A DNA stretch of 64,000 bases. Source: Flavobacteriales bacterium (GTDB lineage Bacteria; Bacteroidota; Bacteroidia; UBA10329). The first letter of the stretch is position 1. Each line of letters starts with the position of its first letter. Location of the stretch: the NCBI GenBank assembly GCA_020635495.1, contig JACJZQ010000004.1, positions 62,001-126,000 of the forward strand, in the 5' to 3' direction. A program made the position numbers and the translations under genes. Positions 8,637 to 17,539 of this stretch are shown here, one piece after another. The notes under the pieces were generated by a model, which saw only the letters and a program-made list of their open reading frames with translations, had not been told where the DNA came from and made no database searches.

Positions 8637-9800
8637 TTACTGTACTATCAGATGTTCGTGGTACAGCCCTCTACTTGTTTGAACCTGCAAAATATAGGCT
8701 CCAATGGCTTGCTGCGATATGTCTATAGACTCATGCTCAAGGCCATTGGCCACGAAAGATCCGAATTTCACTTCCTTGCCATAAGCATCGTAAACGGTGT
8801 AAGAAATGACACCGTCAAACCCGTCCACTTCCAAGTTGAATAGGCCATTTCCAGGATTCGGATATACATCCAAACCTTCTGTTGAGGCAATTTCAGAACC
8901 TCCGATATTCACATTCAGATCAACGGTGGTGCACAGCGCATCTGAGTGTACACAGCCATTTCCGTCAACAATGGTGTAAACAATGCTGTGTGTTCCAATT
9001 CCTGCTGAACCAGGCGAGAATTGATTGCCAAAAACCCCATTTCCGAAGAAAACGCCACCCTGAGGAGTCGCGGTTAACGTCACAACAGGGTCGTTAACGT
9101 TATAAGATGTGGCAAGTCCTGTAATGTTGGCAAAGTTGGTTTGACTTGCGCATGCAGGTGTGTAGCAAGTGTTGGTGTGCCATCCTAAATTGGAATAAGT
9201 ATTTGACGGATAATTGTCCCATTCTGTATCAGGATAGAAGACATCGGTTCCGTTGACGTCTCCAATCTGAACGGTAGATTTCCGAACTAACGTTTGATTG
9301 GCCGTTGACCAAGTTCCCGTTGCAAAATCGAACCAGCCCGTTCCTGGATCTTCGCCAATTCTACCAATTATGTCTATGTCGTTTCCGAAATGGCGTAATG
9401 CAACCGCATCATTACCATTGAAATACATTGGCGAGTTTGACGCCACATAAACTGGATTCAAGAACGTATCGGCAACTGCTTCCAACGCGGCATCAATTGG
9501 CAATTCGGCACCCGTTCCGTTCGGATCTCTTTTGTCTAGAACCACCACGTATGTATCATAAGGTTCAAGTGTTCCGGCCAAAGTTGAGAACATGCCCGTT
9601 GTAAGGCCATTGGCGTAACGACCAACGCTGTAGTCGCTAAGATCCTGTGTTGTTGTTGTCGGGTTGTAGATTTCAATGGCACGGTTATTCCCAGAGCCTT
9701 CAACATATTCAGAAATGAATAGGCTGGAGCACGGAAATTGAGCAAATGAGGAAACGGTCAGCGCCAACAGCGCCACAATAAGGGTAAATGATTTTTGCAT
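8637..9800 (-). CDS. Secreted lamin-tail-domain protein with T9SS sorting domain
   Basis: The start at 9800 gives the signal peptide MQKSFTLIVALLALTVSSFAQ; the frame runs 11 codons further upstream. Residues 20-200 look like a lamin-tail (LTD) domain (LFISEYVEGSGNNRAIEIYNP...DLSDYSVGRYANG). A short Ig-like section follows, then a type A T9SS sorting domain with VYPNPGNGLFNLEV and the GKEV / GAYILQV pattern. LTD domains occur in many secreted Bacteroidota proteins, sometimes beside nucleases. Its activity is unknown. Confidence 0.82.
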   Translation of the reverse strand: MQKSFTLIVALLALTVSSFAQFPCSSLFISEYVEGSGNNRAIEIYNPTTTTQDLSDYSVGRYANGLTTGMFSTLAGTLEPYDTYVVVLDKRDPNGTGAELPIDAALEAVADTFLNPVYVASNSPMYFNGNDAVALRHFGNDIDIIGRIGEDPGTGWFDFATGTWSTANQTLVRKSTVQIGDVNGTDVFYPDTEWDNYPSNTYSNLGWHTNTCYTPACASQTNFANITGLATSYNVNDPVVTLTATPQGGVFFGNGVFGNQFSPGSAGIGTHSIVYTIVDGNGCVHSDALCTTVDLNVNIGGSEIASTEGLDVYPNPGNGLFNLEVDGFDGVISYTVYDAYGKEVKFGSFVANGLEHESIDISQQAIGAYILQVQTSRGLYHEHLIVQ

Positions 9801-9832
9801 GTAGGTGATTTGTCGATTCAATATTACGCCCA

Positions 9833-9840
9833 CGAAATTA
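9833..9840 (-). promoter_or_regulatory. Bacteroidota-type -7 element (TAATTTCG)
   Basis: On the minus strand TAATTTCG fits the TAnnTTYG pattern repeated before other genes here. It lies 32 bases before the start of the lamin-tail gene. I see no convincing -33 element. Confidence 0.4.
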
Positions 9841-9889
9841 ACCGGTCTTCAACTTCGATATAAGTGTTTACGAAATGGTAATAGTTGTC

Positions 9890-12862
9890 TTAAACCACAA
9901 TATTCACAATCCGCTTCGGCACCACAATTACCTTCTTCGGAGTAGCACCTTCCAAACGCTGAAGCACTTCTTCGTTGGCAAGAACAACCTGTTCTACTTC
10001 ATCTTTGCCCATACTGGCAGGAAGCTCCAAGTTCAAGCGGGTTTTACCGTTGAAGCTGATCGGGTATGAGATACTGTCCTCCACCAAATAGCTTTCGTTG
10101 AAGGCCGGGTATTCTGCAAACGTGATGCTTTCTGTGTGACCGAGTTTTGACCAGATCTCCTCACAGATGTGCGGTGCGTAGGTTGAAACAACTACAGTTA
10201 AGGGCTCCAAGATCGCGCGCTTGTTGCACTTGAGGTCCGTGAGTTCATTCACGCAGATCATAAACTGACTTACACACGTATTGAACGACAACCGCTCGAT
10301 GTCTTCCTGCACTTTTTTGATGGTAGCATGCAGTGCTTTCAATTCCTTCTTGGTCGGTTCTTCATCAGAAACAGAGAACGAATCTCCATCATGGAACATA
10401 TTCCAGAATTTCTTCAAGAAGCGCGAAACACCCTCAATTCCGTTGGTATTCCATGGCTTGGCATCTTCCAATGGTCCAAGGAACATTTCGTAGAGGCGAA
10501 GCGTGTCAGCTCCGTAGCGGTTGATCACATCATCTGGGTTTTGAACATTGTATTTCGATTTTGACATCTTTTCAACTTCCCAACCGCAGATGTACTTTCC
10601 GTCTTCAAGAATGAACTCAGCATCCTTGTATTCTTCGCGCCAATTCTTGAAGGCTTCCAAATCCAGTTCGTCATTTTTGACGATGTTGACATCCACATGC
10701 ATTGGAAATGGGTCCAACCAGCTTATGTTACCAGGTCTTCCCTGCTGCTTTCGAAACTTTTCGCTCAGTTCACTTAGCCTGCTTTCGATTTCTTCAATGT
10801 ATTTGATGGATTCTACCGAAGTACGATCTGATAAAATCGATTTGTAGATTTTTTGCGAAACAAAAAATGCAGGAAAGGACTTAGGATCTATCAGCAATTT
10901 GTCAGCGTCCTCGTGATCCGGGTTTGTCCATTGAGAGGCGAAAAGAGGTAGTCGATATACAAAATTGCTTCGTCCCTGAATCATCCCCTGATTCACCAAT
11001 TTCTTAGCAGGCTCATCAAACGGCAAATAGCCAAGGTCTTTCAGGAATTTGGTCCAGAAACGCACGTACAGCAAGTGGCCCGTGGCATGCTCGGCTCCGC
11101 CTGCGTAGTAATCCACATTGCCCCAGTATTTGATGGCCTCTTCGCCCACAAACGCCTCATCATTCTGCGCATCCATGTAGCGCAGGTAATACCAGCTACT
11201 TCCCGCCCAACCCGGCATAGTTGAAAGCTCGATCGGATAACCTTCTCCATTCGGAACAATCGTTTCCTTCTCAGGATCCCAGTTCCAGTTTTCGGCATTG
11301 CCTAATGGTGGGTCGCCAGCCTCAGTTGGCAGGTATTTTTCCACTTCTGGTAATTCCAACGGCAACTTGTTGATCGGATACGGCACGCCATCCTTGTAAT
11401 AGATCGGAATCGGTTCGCCCCAATACCGCTGGCGACCAAAAACCGCATCGCGCTGACGGTAGTTGATCTTTCCTTCGCCAATTCCCTTTTCTTCCAGCTT
11501 CGCGATAGCTGCTTTAATGGCATCTTTCACCTTCATTCCATTTAGGAAATCGGAGTTCATCAGAATGCCGTCTTTGCTTTCGTTGGCCTCTTCTTCGAGG
11601 TTACTTCCCTCAATCACCGCAGGAATCGGAATACCGAAATGCTTCGCGAAATTCCAGTCGCGCTGGTCGCCACTCGGAACCGCCATCACCGCGCCCGTTC
11701 CGTAACCAGCCAACACATAATCGCCTATCCAAATTGGAATCGGTTCTCCCGTGAACGGATGAAGCGCATACGCACCCGTGAAGGCACCCGAAACGGTTTT
11801 CACATCGGCCATCCGCTCGCGCTCCGACTTGGCTTTCGCCTTTTGGATGTAGGCTTCAATTTCCGCCTTTTGCTCAGGAGTTGTGATCTGCGCGACCAGC
11901 TCATGCTCTGGCGCCAACGTCATGAACGACACTCCGAAAATGGTATCAGGTCGTGTAGTGAAAACTTCCACCTTGAACTCTGAACCTTGAACCTTAAACT
12001 CTATTGAAGCCCCTTCCGAACGTCCTATCCAATTCCGCTGCTGCTCCTTCAAGCTTTCGCTCCAATCGAGGTCTTCCAAACCGTCCAACAGACGCTGTGA
12101 GTAAGCCGTGATGCGCATGCTCCACTGCTTCATCAGTTTGCGTTCCACGGGATAACCGCCACGCTCAGAAACACCATCTTTCACTTCATCATTGGCGAGA
12201 ACCGTTCCCAATGCTGGACACCAGTTCACGAAGGCTTCGCTCAAATAGGCAATGCGATAATTGAGAAGAATCGTTTGTTGTTTGGCCTCATCCCAACTGT
12301 TCCATTCATCCGCAGAAAACAAAGACGTTTCATCGCAATGCGCGTTCACATCCTTGTTACCGTGTTTCGAGAATTCTTCAACCAATCGCGAAATCGGTCG
12401 TGCCGCATCTGCATTCTTGCAATACCATGCATCAAACAACTGAAGGAAAATCCATTGCGTCCATTTGTAGTACGCTGGGTCGGAAGTTCGTACTTCTCTA
12501 TCCCAATCGAAACTGAACCCGATGTTGTCCATCTGCCTTCGGAATGTGTCGATGTTCTTCACCGTGGTGATGGCCGGGTGCGTTCCCGTCTGAATGGCAT
12601 ACTGCTCAGCAGGCAACCCGAACGAATCATACCCCATCGGATGCAACACGTTGAAGCCTTTCAAACGCTTGTAGCGTGCGTAAACATCTGAAGCAATGTA
12701 ACCGAGTGGGTGGCCAACATGCAGCCCCGCTCCAGATGGGTACGGGAACATATCGAGCACATAATATTTGGGCTTCTCAGAATTATTTTCCGCTCTGAAC
12801 GTCTTGTTCTTTGCCCAATAAACCTGCCATTTGGGTTCAATCTTATCTGGATTGTAATGCAT
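9890..12862 (-). CDS. leuS: Leucyl-tRNA synthetase
   Basis: LeuRS attaches leucine to tRNA-Leu. The HIGH-type motif is H48-V-G-H51 in FPYPSGAGLHVGHPLGY, the KMSKS loop is near residue 766, and the CP1 editing domain lies between. At 990 residues it is longer than the roughly 920-950 I expect for this phylum. The excess is about 60-70 residues after QGMIQGRSNFVYR (about residues 638-708), a charged stretch absent from the usual sequence. A TTGAACCTT-type repeat also codes part of the editing domain (see 11970-12003). Confidence 0.96.
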   Translation of the reverse strand: MHYNPDKIEPKWQVYWAKNKTFRAENNSEKPKYYVLDMFPYPSGAGLHVGHPLGYIASDVYARYKRLKGFNVLHPMGYDSFGLPAEQYAIQTGTHPAITTVKNIDTFRRQMDNIGFSFDWDREVRTSDPAYYKWTQWIFLQLFDAWYCKNADAARPISRLVEEFSKHGNKDVNAHCDETSLFSADEWNSWDEAKQQTILLNYRIAYLSEAFVNWCPALGTVLANDEVKDGVSERGGYPVERKLMKQWSMRITAYSQRLLDGLEDLDWSESLKEQQRNWIGRSEGASIEFKVQGSEFKVEVFTTRPDTIFGVSFMTLAPEHELVAQITTPEQKAEIEAYIQKAKAKSERERMADVKTVSGAFTGAYALHPFTGEPIPIWIGDYVLAGYGTGAVMAVPSGDQRDWNFAKHFGIPIPAVIEGSNLEEEANESKDGILMNSDFLNGMKVKDAIKAAIAKLEEKGIGEGKINYRQRDAVFGRQRYWGEPIPIYYKDGVPYPINKLPLELPEVEKYLPTEAGDPPLGNAENWNWDPEKETIVPNGEGYPIELSTMPGWAGSSWYYLRYMDAQNDEAFVGEEAIKYWGNVDYYAGGAEHATGHLLYVRFWTKFLKDLGYLPFDEPAKKLVNQGMIQGRSNFVYRLPLFASQWTNPDHEDADKLLIDPKSFPAFFVSQKIYKSILSDRTSVESIKYIEEIESRLSELSEKFRKQQGRPGNISWLDPFPMHVDVNIVKNDELDLEAFKNWREEYKDAEFILEDGKYICGWEVEKMSKSKYNVQNPDDVINRYGADTLRLYEMFLGPLEDAKPWNTNGIEGVSRFLKKFWNMFHDGDSFSVSDEEPTKKELKALHATIKKVQEDIERLSFNTCVSQFMICVNELTDLKCNKRAILEPLTVVVSTYAPHICEEIWSKLGHTESITFAEYPAFNESYLVEDSISYPISFNGKTRLNLELPASMGKDEVEQVVLANEEVLQRLEGATPKKVIVVPKRIVNIVV
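11970..12003. repeat. TTGAACCTT-type dispersed repeat inside leuS
   Basis: The stretch contains three tandem TTGAAC/CTGAAC units and shares CCTTGAACCTTAAAC with the intergenic inverted repeat at 42868-42930. Read on the coding strand it gives FKVQGSEFKVE, a peptide typical of this repeat family. It sits in leuS in frame where other LeuRS have a loop of similar length. Confidence 0.6.
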
Positions 12863-12881
12863 GCTTCAGAATTTGAAGCCG

Positions 12882-12889
12882 CGAAGTTA
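12882..12889 (-). promoter_or_regulatory. -7 element (TAACTTCG) for leuS
   Basis: The minus-strand TAACTTCGC lies 19 bases before the leuS ATG and matches the TAnnTTYGC pattern seen before queA, hpt and rlmN. Confidence 0.45.
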
Positions 12890-12945
12890 ACGATCGACTC
12901 TTCTTAAATCACGTTAAAGCGGTCTTTCTCGGCAGTCAAAAAGTG

Positions 12946-12953
12946 TAATTTAG
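12946..12953 (+). promoter_or_regulatory. Probable -7 element (TAATTTAG) for ftsX
   Basis: TAATTTAG differs by one base from TAnnTTTG and lies 15 bases before the ftsX ATG, in the divergent leuS-ftsX gap. Confidence 0.4.
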
Positions 12954-12968
12954 CCCGACTTCAAACGC

Positions 12969-13847
12969 ATGGCAACAGCAGAGGAAAGAGCACATAAGCA
13001 GCAGATCTGGCGGAGTAATGTCACGGCCGTGGTAAGTATTTCGTTGGTGCTTTTCATGCTTGGTCTGCTGGGGCTTATTCTGCTTTACGCGAACGCGCTT
13101 TCGGGTTACGTGAAGGAGAACATCGGCTTTACCATTTACATGAAGGATGAGGCCAAAGAGGTTGACATTCTTCAGTTCCAGAAGTTCTTGGATGCCTCAG
13201 ATTTCGTGCGTAGCACAGAGTATGTTTCAAAAGAAGAAGCTGCTGAATACTTGCAGGAAACGTTGGGTGAAGACTTCGTTGGATTTATGGGCTACAACCC
13301 GCTGAAGCGTTCGATTGACGTGAAGATCAAATCCGATTTCGCTACGGAAGATGGCATTGTCGACATCCAATCTGACCTTCTCAAAAATCAGATGATCTAC
13401 GAGATCGATTATCCTGTTGATCTGATCCGTGTTATCAATCGTAATGTCCGCAAAGCAGGAATTGTGATTCTTGTTTTCTGTGGATTGCTATCTCTGATCG
13501 CTATTTCGTTGATCAACAACAACATCCGATTGTCGGTGTATTCGAAACGCTTCCTGATCAATTCCATGAAATTGGTTGGGGCAACGCAAGGTTTTATTCG
13601 CAAGCCGTTTGTGATTGAAGGCGTTGTGAGAGGTGTGATCGGAGCGGTGGTTGCCATCGCGCTTTTGGCGGGCGTAATTTACCTCGCCAATCAGAATATT
13701 CCAGAATTATTCGGTTTGGATGATGTGGAGATCGTGTCAACGCTTTTCGGAGCGGTGCTGGCGCTCGGTCTCATCATCTCATTCCTTTCAACGACATTTG
13801 CAGTTAGAAAATACCTGCGGTTGAACGCAGACGAACTTTACTATTGA
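12969..13847 (+). CDS. ftsX: Cell division protein FtsX
   Basis: The 292-residue protein has the FtsX plan: one N-terminal membrane segment (about 20-43), a periplasmic domain of roughly 120 residues, then three C-terminal membrane segments (about 160-182, 215-240, 260-283). The conserved LVGATQGFIRKPFVIEG lies before the third segment. FtsX with the ATPase FtsE forms a septal complex that drives peptidoglycan hydrolases; ftsE is not in the window. It is first in a tight run with DUF3098, uppP, truB and queA. Confidence 0.93.
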   Translation: MATAEERAHKQQIWRSNVTAVVSISLVLFMLGLLGLILLYANALSGYVKENIGFTIYMKDEAKEVDILQFQKFLDASDFVRSTEYVSKEEAAEYLQETLGEDFVGFMGYNPLKRSIDVKIKSDFATEDGIVDIQSDLLKNQMIYEIDYPVDLIRVINRNVRKAGIVILVFCGLLSLIAISLINNNIRLSVYSKRFLINSMKLVGATQGFIRKPFVIEGVVRGVIGAVVAIALLAGVIYLANQNIPELFGLDDVEIVSTLFGAVLALGLIISFLSTTFAVRKYLRLNADELYY

Positions 13848-13848
13848 T

Positions 13849-14091
13849 ATGGCTCAAGAAGCAAACAGCGAAAAGGAATTCGCATTCGGAAAAGAGAACT
13901 ACGTTATTGTTGCAGTTGGATTTCTGTGCATCGTTCTAGGATTCATCCTGATGGCAGGCGGAGGCTCTGAAGACCCGAACGTTTTCAGCGAGGAGATTTT
14001 CAGTACCCGAAGAATAACTGTTGCTCCGCTTGTGGTGCTACTCGGATTTGCCATTGAGATCATTGGTATCATGTACCGAAGCAAATCGTAA
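13849..14091 (+). CDS. DUF3098 small membrane protein
   Basis: The 80-residue protein has two membrane segments (about 18-36 and 55-75) with the typical FGKENYVIVAVGFLCIVLGFILMAGG...EDPNVFSEEIFSTRRITVAPLVVLLGF layout of DUF3098. It lies one base after ftsX and two bases before uppP, an order I know from other Bacteroidota. A role in envelope or division is inferred from that linkage only. Confidence 0.85.
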   Translation: MAQEANSEKEFAFGKENYVIVAVGFLCIVLGFILMAGGGSEDPNVFSEEIFSTRRITVAPLVVLLGFAIEIIGIMYRSKS

Positions 14092-14093
14092 GT

Positions 14094-14891
14094 ATGAGTT
14101 TTTGGGAAGCCCTGATTCTGGGCATCATACAAGGACTTACCGAGTTTCTTCCGGTAAGCAGCAGTGGACATCTAGAACTGGGCAAAGCAATTTTTGGGGA
14201 CAATAGCGTTCCCGAAGAAAGCCTGTTGTTCACAGTTGTGGTTCATGCTGCAACGGCTCTGAGTACCGTTGTGATCTTCAGAAAAGACATTCTGCAAATT
14301 CTGAAAGGACTTCTCCAATTCAAACGGAACGAGGAAAGTGAATTCTCTGTCAAGATCATTATCTCGATGGTTCCTGCAGCAATCATTGGAATTCTTTTCG
14401 ATGAGCAGATCGAATCCCTTTTCAGTAGAAATATACTGCTTGTGGGGTCGATGCTTATTGTAACCGGCTTGCTTTTGTTTCTGGCAGATAAGGCGAAAAA
14501 CACCAGCAAGGATGTCAGTTTTTTGAATGCTCTTATCGTTGGTATAGCTCAAGCCATCGCCATTCTTCCTGGCATCAGTCGGTCAGGTGCCACTATATCA
14601 ACATCAGTACTTCTAGGAATTGACCGAGACAAAGCCGCGCGGTTCTCATTCTTGATGGTGGTGCCGTTGATTCTTGGAAAGATTGCGAAGGATATTTTGG
14701 ATGGCGCTCTTACAGGTGATTTTGTGAACTCTATGCCGTTAGTTGTTGGATTTACCGGTGCGTTTGTAGCTGGATTGGCTGCTTGCAAGTGGATGATATC
14801 GTTGGTCAAGAATGCACAGCTTCGGTACTTTTCATATTACTGTTTTGCGGTTGGTGCTATTGCCATTGCCGTAGCCATCATGCCTAGTTGA
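14094..14891 (+). CDS. uppP: Undecaprenyl-diphosphatase UppP/BacA
   Basis: UppP dephosphorylates undecaprenyl pyrophosphate so the lipid carrier can be reused for peptidoglycan synthesis; its loss sensitises cells to bacitracin. The 265-residue polytopic protein has both signatures: GIIQGLTEFLPVSSSGHLELG at residues 9-29 and PGISRSGATISTSVLLGIDR near 158-177. It overlaps the truB start by four bases. Confidence 0.96.
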   Translation: MSFWEALILGIIQGLTEFLPVSSSGHLELGKAIFGDNSVPEESLLFTVVVHAATALSTVVIFRKDILQILKGLLQFKRNEESEFSVKIIISMVPAAIIGILFDEQIESLFSRNILLVGSMLIVTGLLLFLADKAKNTSKDVSFLNALIVGIAQAIAILPGISRSGATISTSVLLGIDRDKAARFSFLMVVPLILGKIAKDILDGALTGDFVNSMPLVVGFTGAFVAGLAACKWMISLVKNAQLRYFSYYCFAVGAIAIAVAIMPS

Positions 14892-15604
14892 TCGGGTTGA
14901 ATCCATTTGATTTTAAAGAGGGTGAAGTATTGCTTTTTGATAAAGCATTGGGCGATTCATCTTTTGCCGTGGTCAATCGTGCACGTGGCATCATCAAGCG
15001 CAAGCTGAAGGTCAAGAACATCAAAGTAGGTCATGCTGGTACATTGGATCCATTAGCAACAGGTTTGTTGGTTATCTGTACTGGAAAGAAAACCAAGACC
15101 ATCACGTCCATTCAAGACGCGGAAAAGGAGTACACGGGCACCATTACACTTGGAGGAACAACACCTTCTTACGACCTCGAATCCGAAATAGACCAGACCT
15201 TTCCGACTGAACACATTACTGAAGAGATGATTCGCGAAGCGGCCGAATCATTTATTGGCGTCTACGACCAGATGCCACCTATTTTTTCTGCCAAACAAGT
15301 GGATGGAAAAAGGGCTTACGAACTGGCAAGAAAAGGGAAGGAAGTAAAACTGAATCCGAAGCGAATTACCATTCGGGAATTCGAGATCACGGAGATCAGA
15401 AACAATGAAAATCTGGAAGTTGACTTTCGTGTTTCGTGCTCAAAGGGCACCTATATAAGATCTTTGGCGCACGATCTTGGGAAGGCACTCAACTCTGGAG
15501 GACACCTTTCTGCGTTGAGAAGAACGCGTATCGGAAAGTACAGCGTGGAAGATGCAATTACCACTGCGCAATTTCAATTTCTGCTTTTTGGAGATGAAAG
15601 CTGA
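14888..15604 (+). CDS. truB: tRNA pseudouridine(55) synthase TruB
   Basis: TruB makes pseudouridine 55 in the T-loop of tRNA. The catalytic aspartate is D54 in VGHAGTLDPLATGLL, and the family segments FDKALGDSSFAVVN and KGTYIRSLAHDLG are present. The best start is TTG at 14888, overlapping the uppP stop; a second TTG lies three codons on. Translation is probably coupled to uppP. Confidence 0.95.
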   Translation: MIGLNPFDFKEGEVLLFDKALGDSSFAVVNRARGIIKRKLKVKNIKVGHAGTLDPLATGLLVICTGKKTKTITSIQDAEKEYTGTITLGGTTPSYDLESEIDQTFPTEHITEEMIREAAESFIGVYDQMPPIFSAKQVDGKRAYELARKGKEVKLNPKRITIREFEITEIRNNENLEVDFRVSCSKGTYIRSLAHDLGKALNSGGHLSALRRTRIGKYSVEDAITTAQFQFLLFGDES

Positions 15605-15635
15605 GAACAAGGCTTCATTCCTCTAACTCTTTTGC

Positions 15636-15643
15636 TAAATTCG
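15636..15643 (+). promoter_or_regulatory. -7 element (TAAATTCG) before queA
   Basis: TAAATTCGC lies in the 80-base gap between truB and queA, 41 bases before the queA ATG, so queA may have its own promoter as well as read-through. Confidence 0.4.
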
Positions 15644-15684
15644 CAGCCCCATAAAAATGGGCCCGTAAGCTCAAAACAAACAAC

Positions 15685-16734
15685 ATGAAATTATCACAAT
15701 TCAAACTTAATATTCCACAGGAATTAATTGCGTACCACCCAACGGAAGACCGTGAACAGAGCAGATTGATGGTACTTGACCGTAAAAAAGGTACCATCGA
15801 ACATAAATTGTTCAAAGACGTGCTCGACTATTTTGATGATGGTGATGCCATGATCTTGAACAATACACGGGTTTTCCCAGCTCGTTTGATCGGTAAAAAA
15901 GAGAAGACCGAAGCAAAAATTGAGGTTTTCCTTCTCAGAGAATTGAATCGCGAAAGCATTCTTTGGGATGTACTGGTTGACCCAGCAAGAAAGATCAGAA
16001 TCGGAAACAAGCTTTATTTCGGAGACGATGACAGTCTTGTAGCTGAGGTTATCGATAACACAACTTCAAGAGGAAGAACACTTCGATTTCTTTTCGATGG
16101 AACCCATGAAGAGTTCAAAAAGACCATTTTTGATATGGGCGATACGCCCCTTCCCAAGTATATTAAGAGAGATGCTGAACCAGAAGATGAAGAGCGTTAC
16201 CAGACGGTTTTTGCTAAGCACGAAGGAGCTGTTGCCGCTCCAACTGCAGGACTTCACTTCAGCAAGCAATTGCTAAAGCGTTTGGAGTTGAAAGGAGTGA
16301 ATTTTGCTGAGGTAACGTTGCATGTTGGATTGGGAACATTCCGCCCAGTAGAGGTGGAAGACCTTACCAAACACAAGATGGACAGCGAGCAGCTGATCAT
16401 TCCGCAAGAAGCTTGCGACATTGTGAATGCGGCAAAGGATGCCAAGAAAAAAGTTTGCGCTGTTGGTACTACCACGGTACGTGCAGCAGAAACTTCTGTG
16501 GCCACAACCGGACACATGAAGTCGTTTGAAGGCTGGACCAACAAATTCATCTTCCCTCCATACGATTTTCAGGTTCCAAACTGCATGATAACCAACTTCC
16601 ACATGCCGCAGTCAACACTGTTGATGATGGTTGCCGCATTTGCAGGATACGACTTCATGCGCGAGGCATACGACCAAGCTGTAAAGGAGAAATACAGATT
16701 CTATTCCTACGGAGATGCGATGCTGATTCTGTAA
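15685..16734 (+). CDS. queA: S-adenosylmethionine:tRNA ribosyltransferase-isomerase QueA
   Basis: QueA moves the ribosyl part of SAM to 7-aminomethyl-deazaguanine in tRNA to give epoxyqueuosine. The protein has the usual length (349) and sequence landmarks: FKLNIPQELIAYHPTEDREQSRLMVLDR at the N-terminus, APTAGLHF near 190, VTLHVGLGTFRPVEVED near 210-227, and TNFHMPQSTLLMMVAAFAG near the C-terminus. It is the last gene of the ftsX-queA run and is followed by a terminator. Confidence 0.97.
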   Translation: MKLSQFKLNIPQELIAYHPTEDREQSRLMVLDRKKGTIEHKLFKDVLDYFDDGDAMILNNTRVFPARLIGKKEKTEAKIEVFLLRELNRESILWDVLVDPARKIRIGNKLYFGDDDSLVAEVIDNTTSRGRTLRFLFDGTHEEFKKTIFDMGDTPLPKYIKRDAEPEDEERYQTVFAKHEGAVAAPTAGLHFSKQLLKRLELKGVNFAEVTLHVGLGTFRPVEVEDLTKHKMDSEQLIIPQEACDIVNAAKDAKKKVCAVGTTTVRAAETSVATTGHMKSFEGWTNKFIFPPYDFQVPNCMITNFHMPQSTLLMMVAAFAGYDFMREAYDQAVKEKYRFYSYGDAMLIL

Positions 16735-16755
16735 GAATCTTTAAACATTAATTTC

Positions 16756-16789
16756 AACCCCAATTATCAATGATAGTTGGGGTTTTTTT
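16756..16789 (+). terminator. Terminator after queA, abutting ispD start
   Basis: A 12 bp stem (16756-16767 with 16773-16784, one T-G pair), a CAATG loop and seven T residues end exactly at the ispD ATG (16790). Besides ending queA it occupies the place where an ispD ribosome-binding site would lie. Confidence 0.85.
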
Positions 16790-17467
16790 ATGAATCGTTC
16801 AATGATAATAGTAGCAGGTGGCAGCGGCACTCGAATGGGGGCCGATCTGCCCAAGCAGTTCATTGAATTGAACGGCAAACCCATTTTGATGCACACCTTG
16901 GAGGCAATGCATCATTTCGATGCTGAGATGCAGTTGATTCTGGTACTACCCGAAAACCAAATGGATTTTTGGGAGAACCTGTGTGGAAAGCATAACTGGG
17001 CCGTACCACACTTGCTTGCTAATGGAGGCGCCACTCGTTTTCTATCCGTAAAGAGTGGACTTGAACACGCAACTGGAGAGTTGGTTGGCGTGCATGATGG
17101 AGTTAGACCTTTTGTGGCAGCGGAAATGATGGTAAGGTGCTTTGCTGAAGCTGAAAGGTCAAAGGCAGCTGTTCCGGTTGTTCCAATAGTGCAAAGCCTT
17201 CGGATTGTTCATGACGGTGGCAATGAGGCCGTCAATCGAGATCATTACCGAGCAGTACAAACCCCACAGTGTTTCAAAACTGCTGTTTTGCGCGAAGCTT
17301 TCGACAATGCAAAACGAACAGATTATTCTGACGATGCCACGGTTGTTGAAGCCAATGACGTAGCTATTTCATTGGTTGAAGGAGATCAGGAAAATATCAA
17401 GGTCACCACACCGTTTGACCTTCAATTGGGCCAATTGATAATTGCAAGACGAACTCCGTCAAATTGA
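16790..17467 (+). CDS. ispD: 2-C-methyl-D-erythritol 4-phosphate cytidylyltransferase
   Basis: IspD couples CTP to MEP in the non-mevalonate isoprenoid pathway. The CTP-binding loop GGSGTRMGADLPKQF (about residues 10-24), HDGVRPFV near 103 and the RDHYRAVQTPQCF segment are all present; length 225 is normal. The first ATG directly follows the T run of the upstream terminator; ATG at 16802 (MIIVAGGSG) is an alternative. No Shine-Dalgarno is visible, so the mRNA may start close to the gene. Confidence 0.93.
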   Translation: MNRSMIIVAGGSGTRMGADLPKQFIELNGKPILMHTLEAMHHFDAEMQLILVLPENQMDFWENLCGKHNWAVPHLLANGGATRFLSVKSGLEHATGELVGVHDGVRPFVAAEMMVRCFAEAERSKAAVPVVPIVQSLRIVHDGGNEAVNRDHYRAVQTPQCFKTAVLREAFDNAKRTDYSDDATVVEANDVAISLVEGDQENIKVTTPFDLQLGQLIIARRTPSN

Positions 17468-17539
17468 ATTAACACTTTCATGTTGAAAGAATAACAGAAT
17501 TGTGCCTAACCTTTTGATTTGATTGAAGGTATAATTGTC

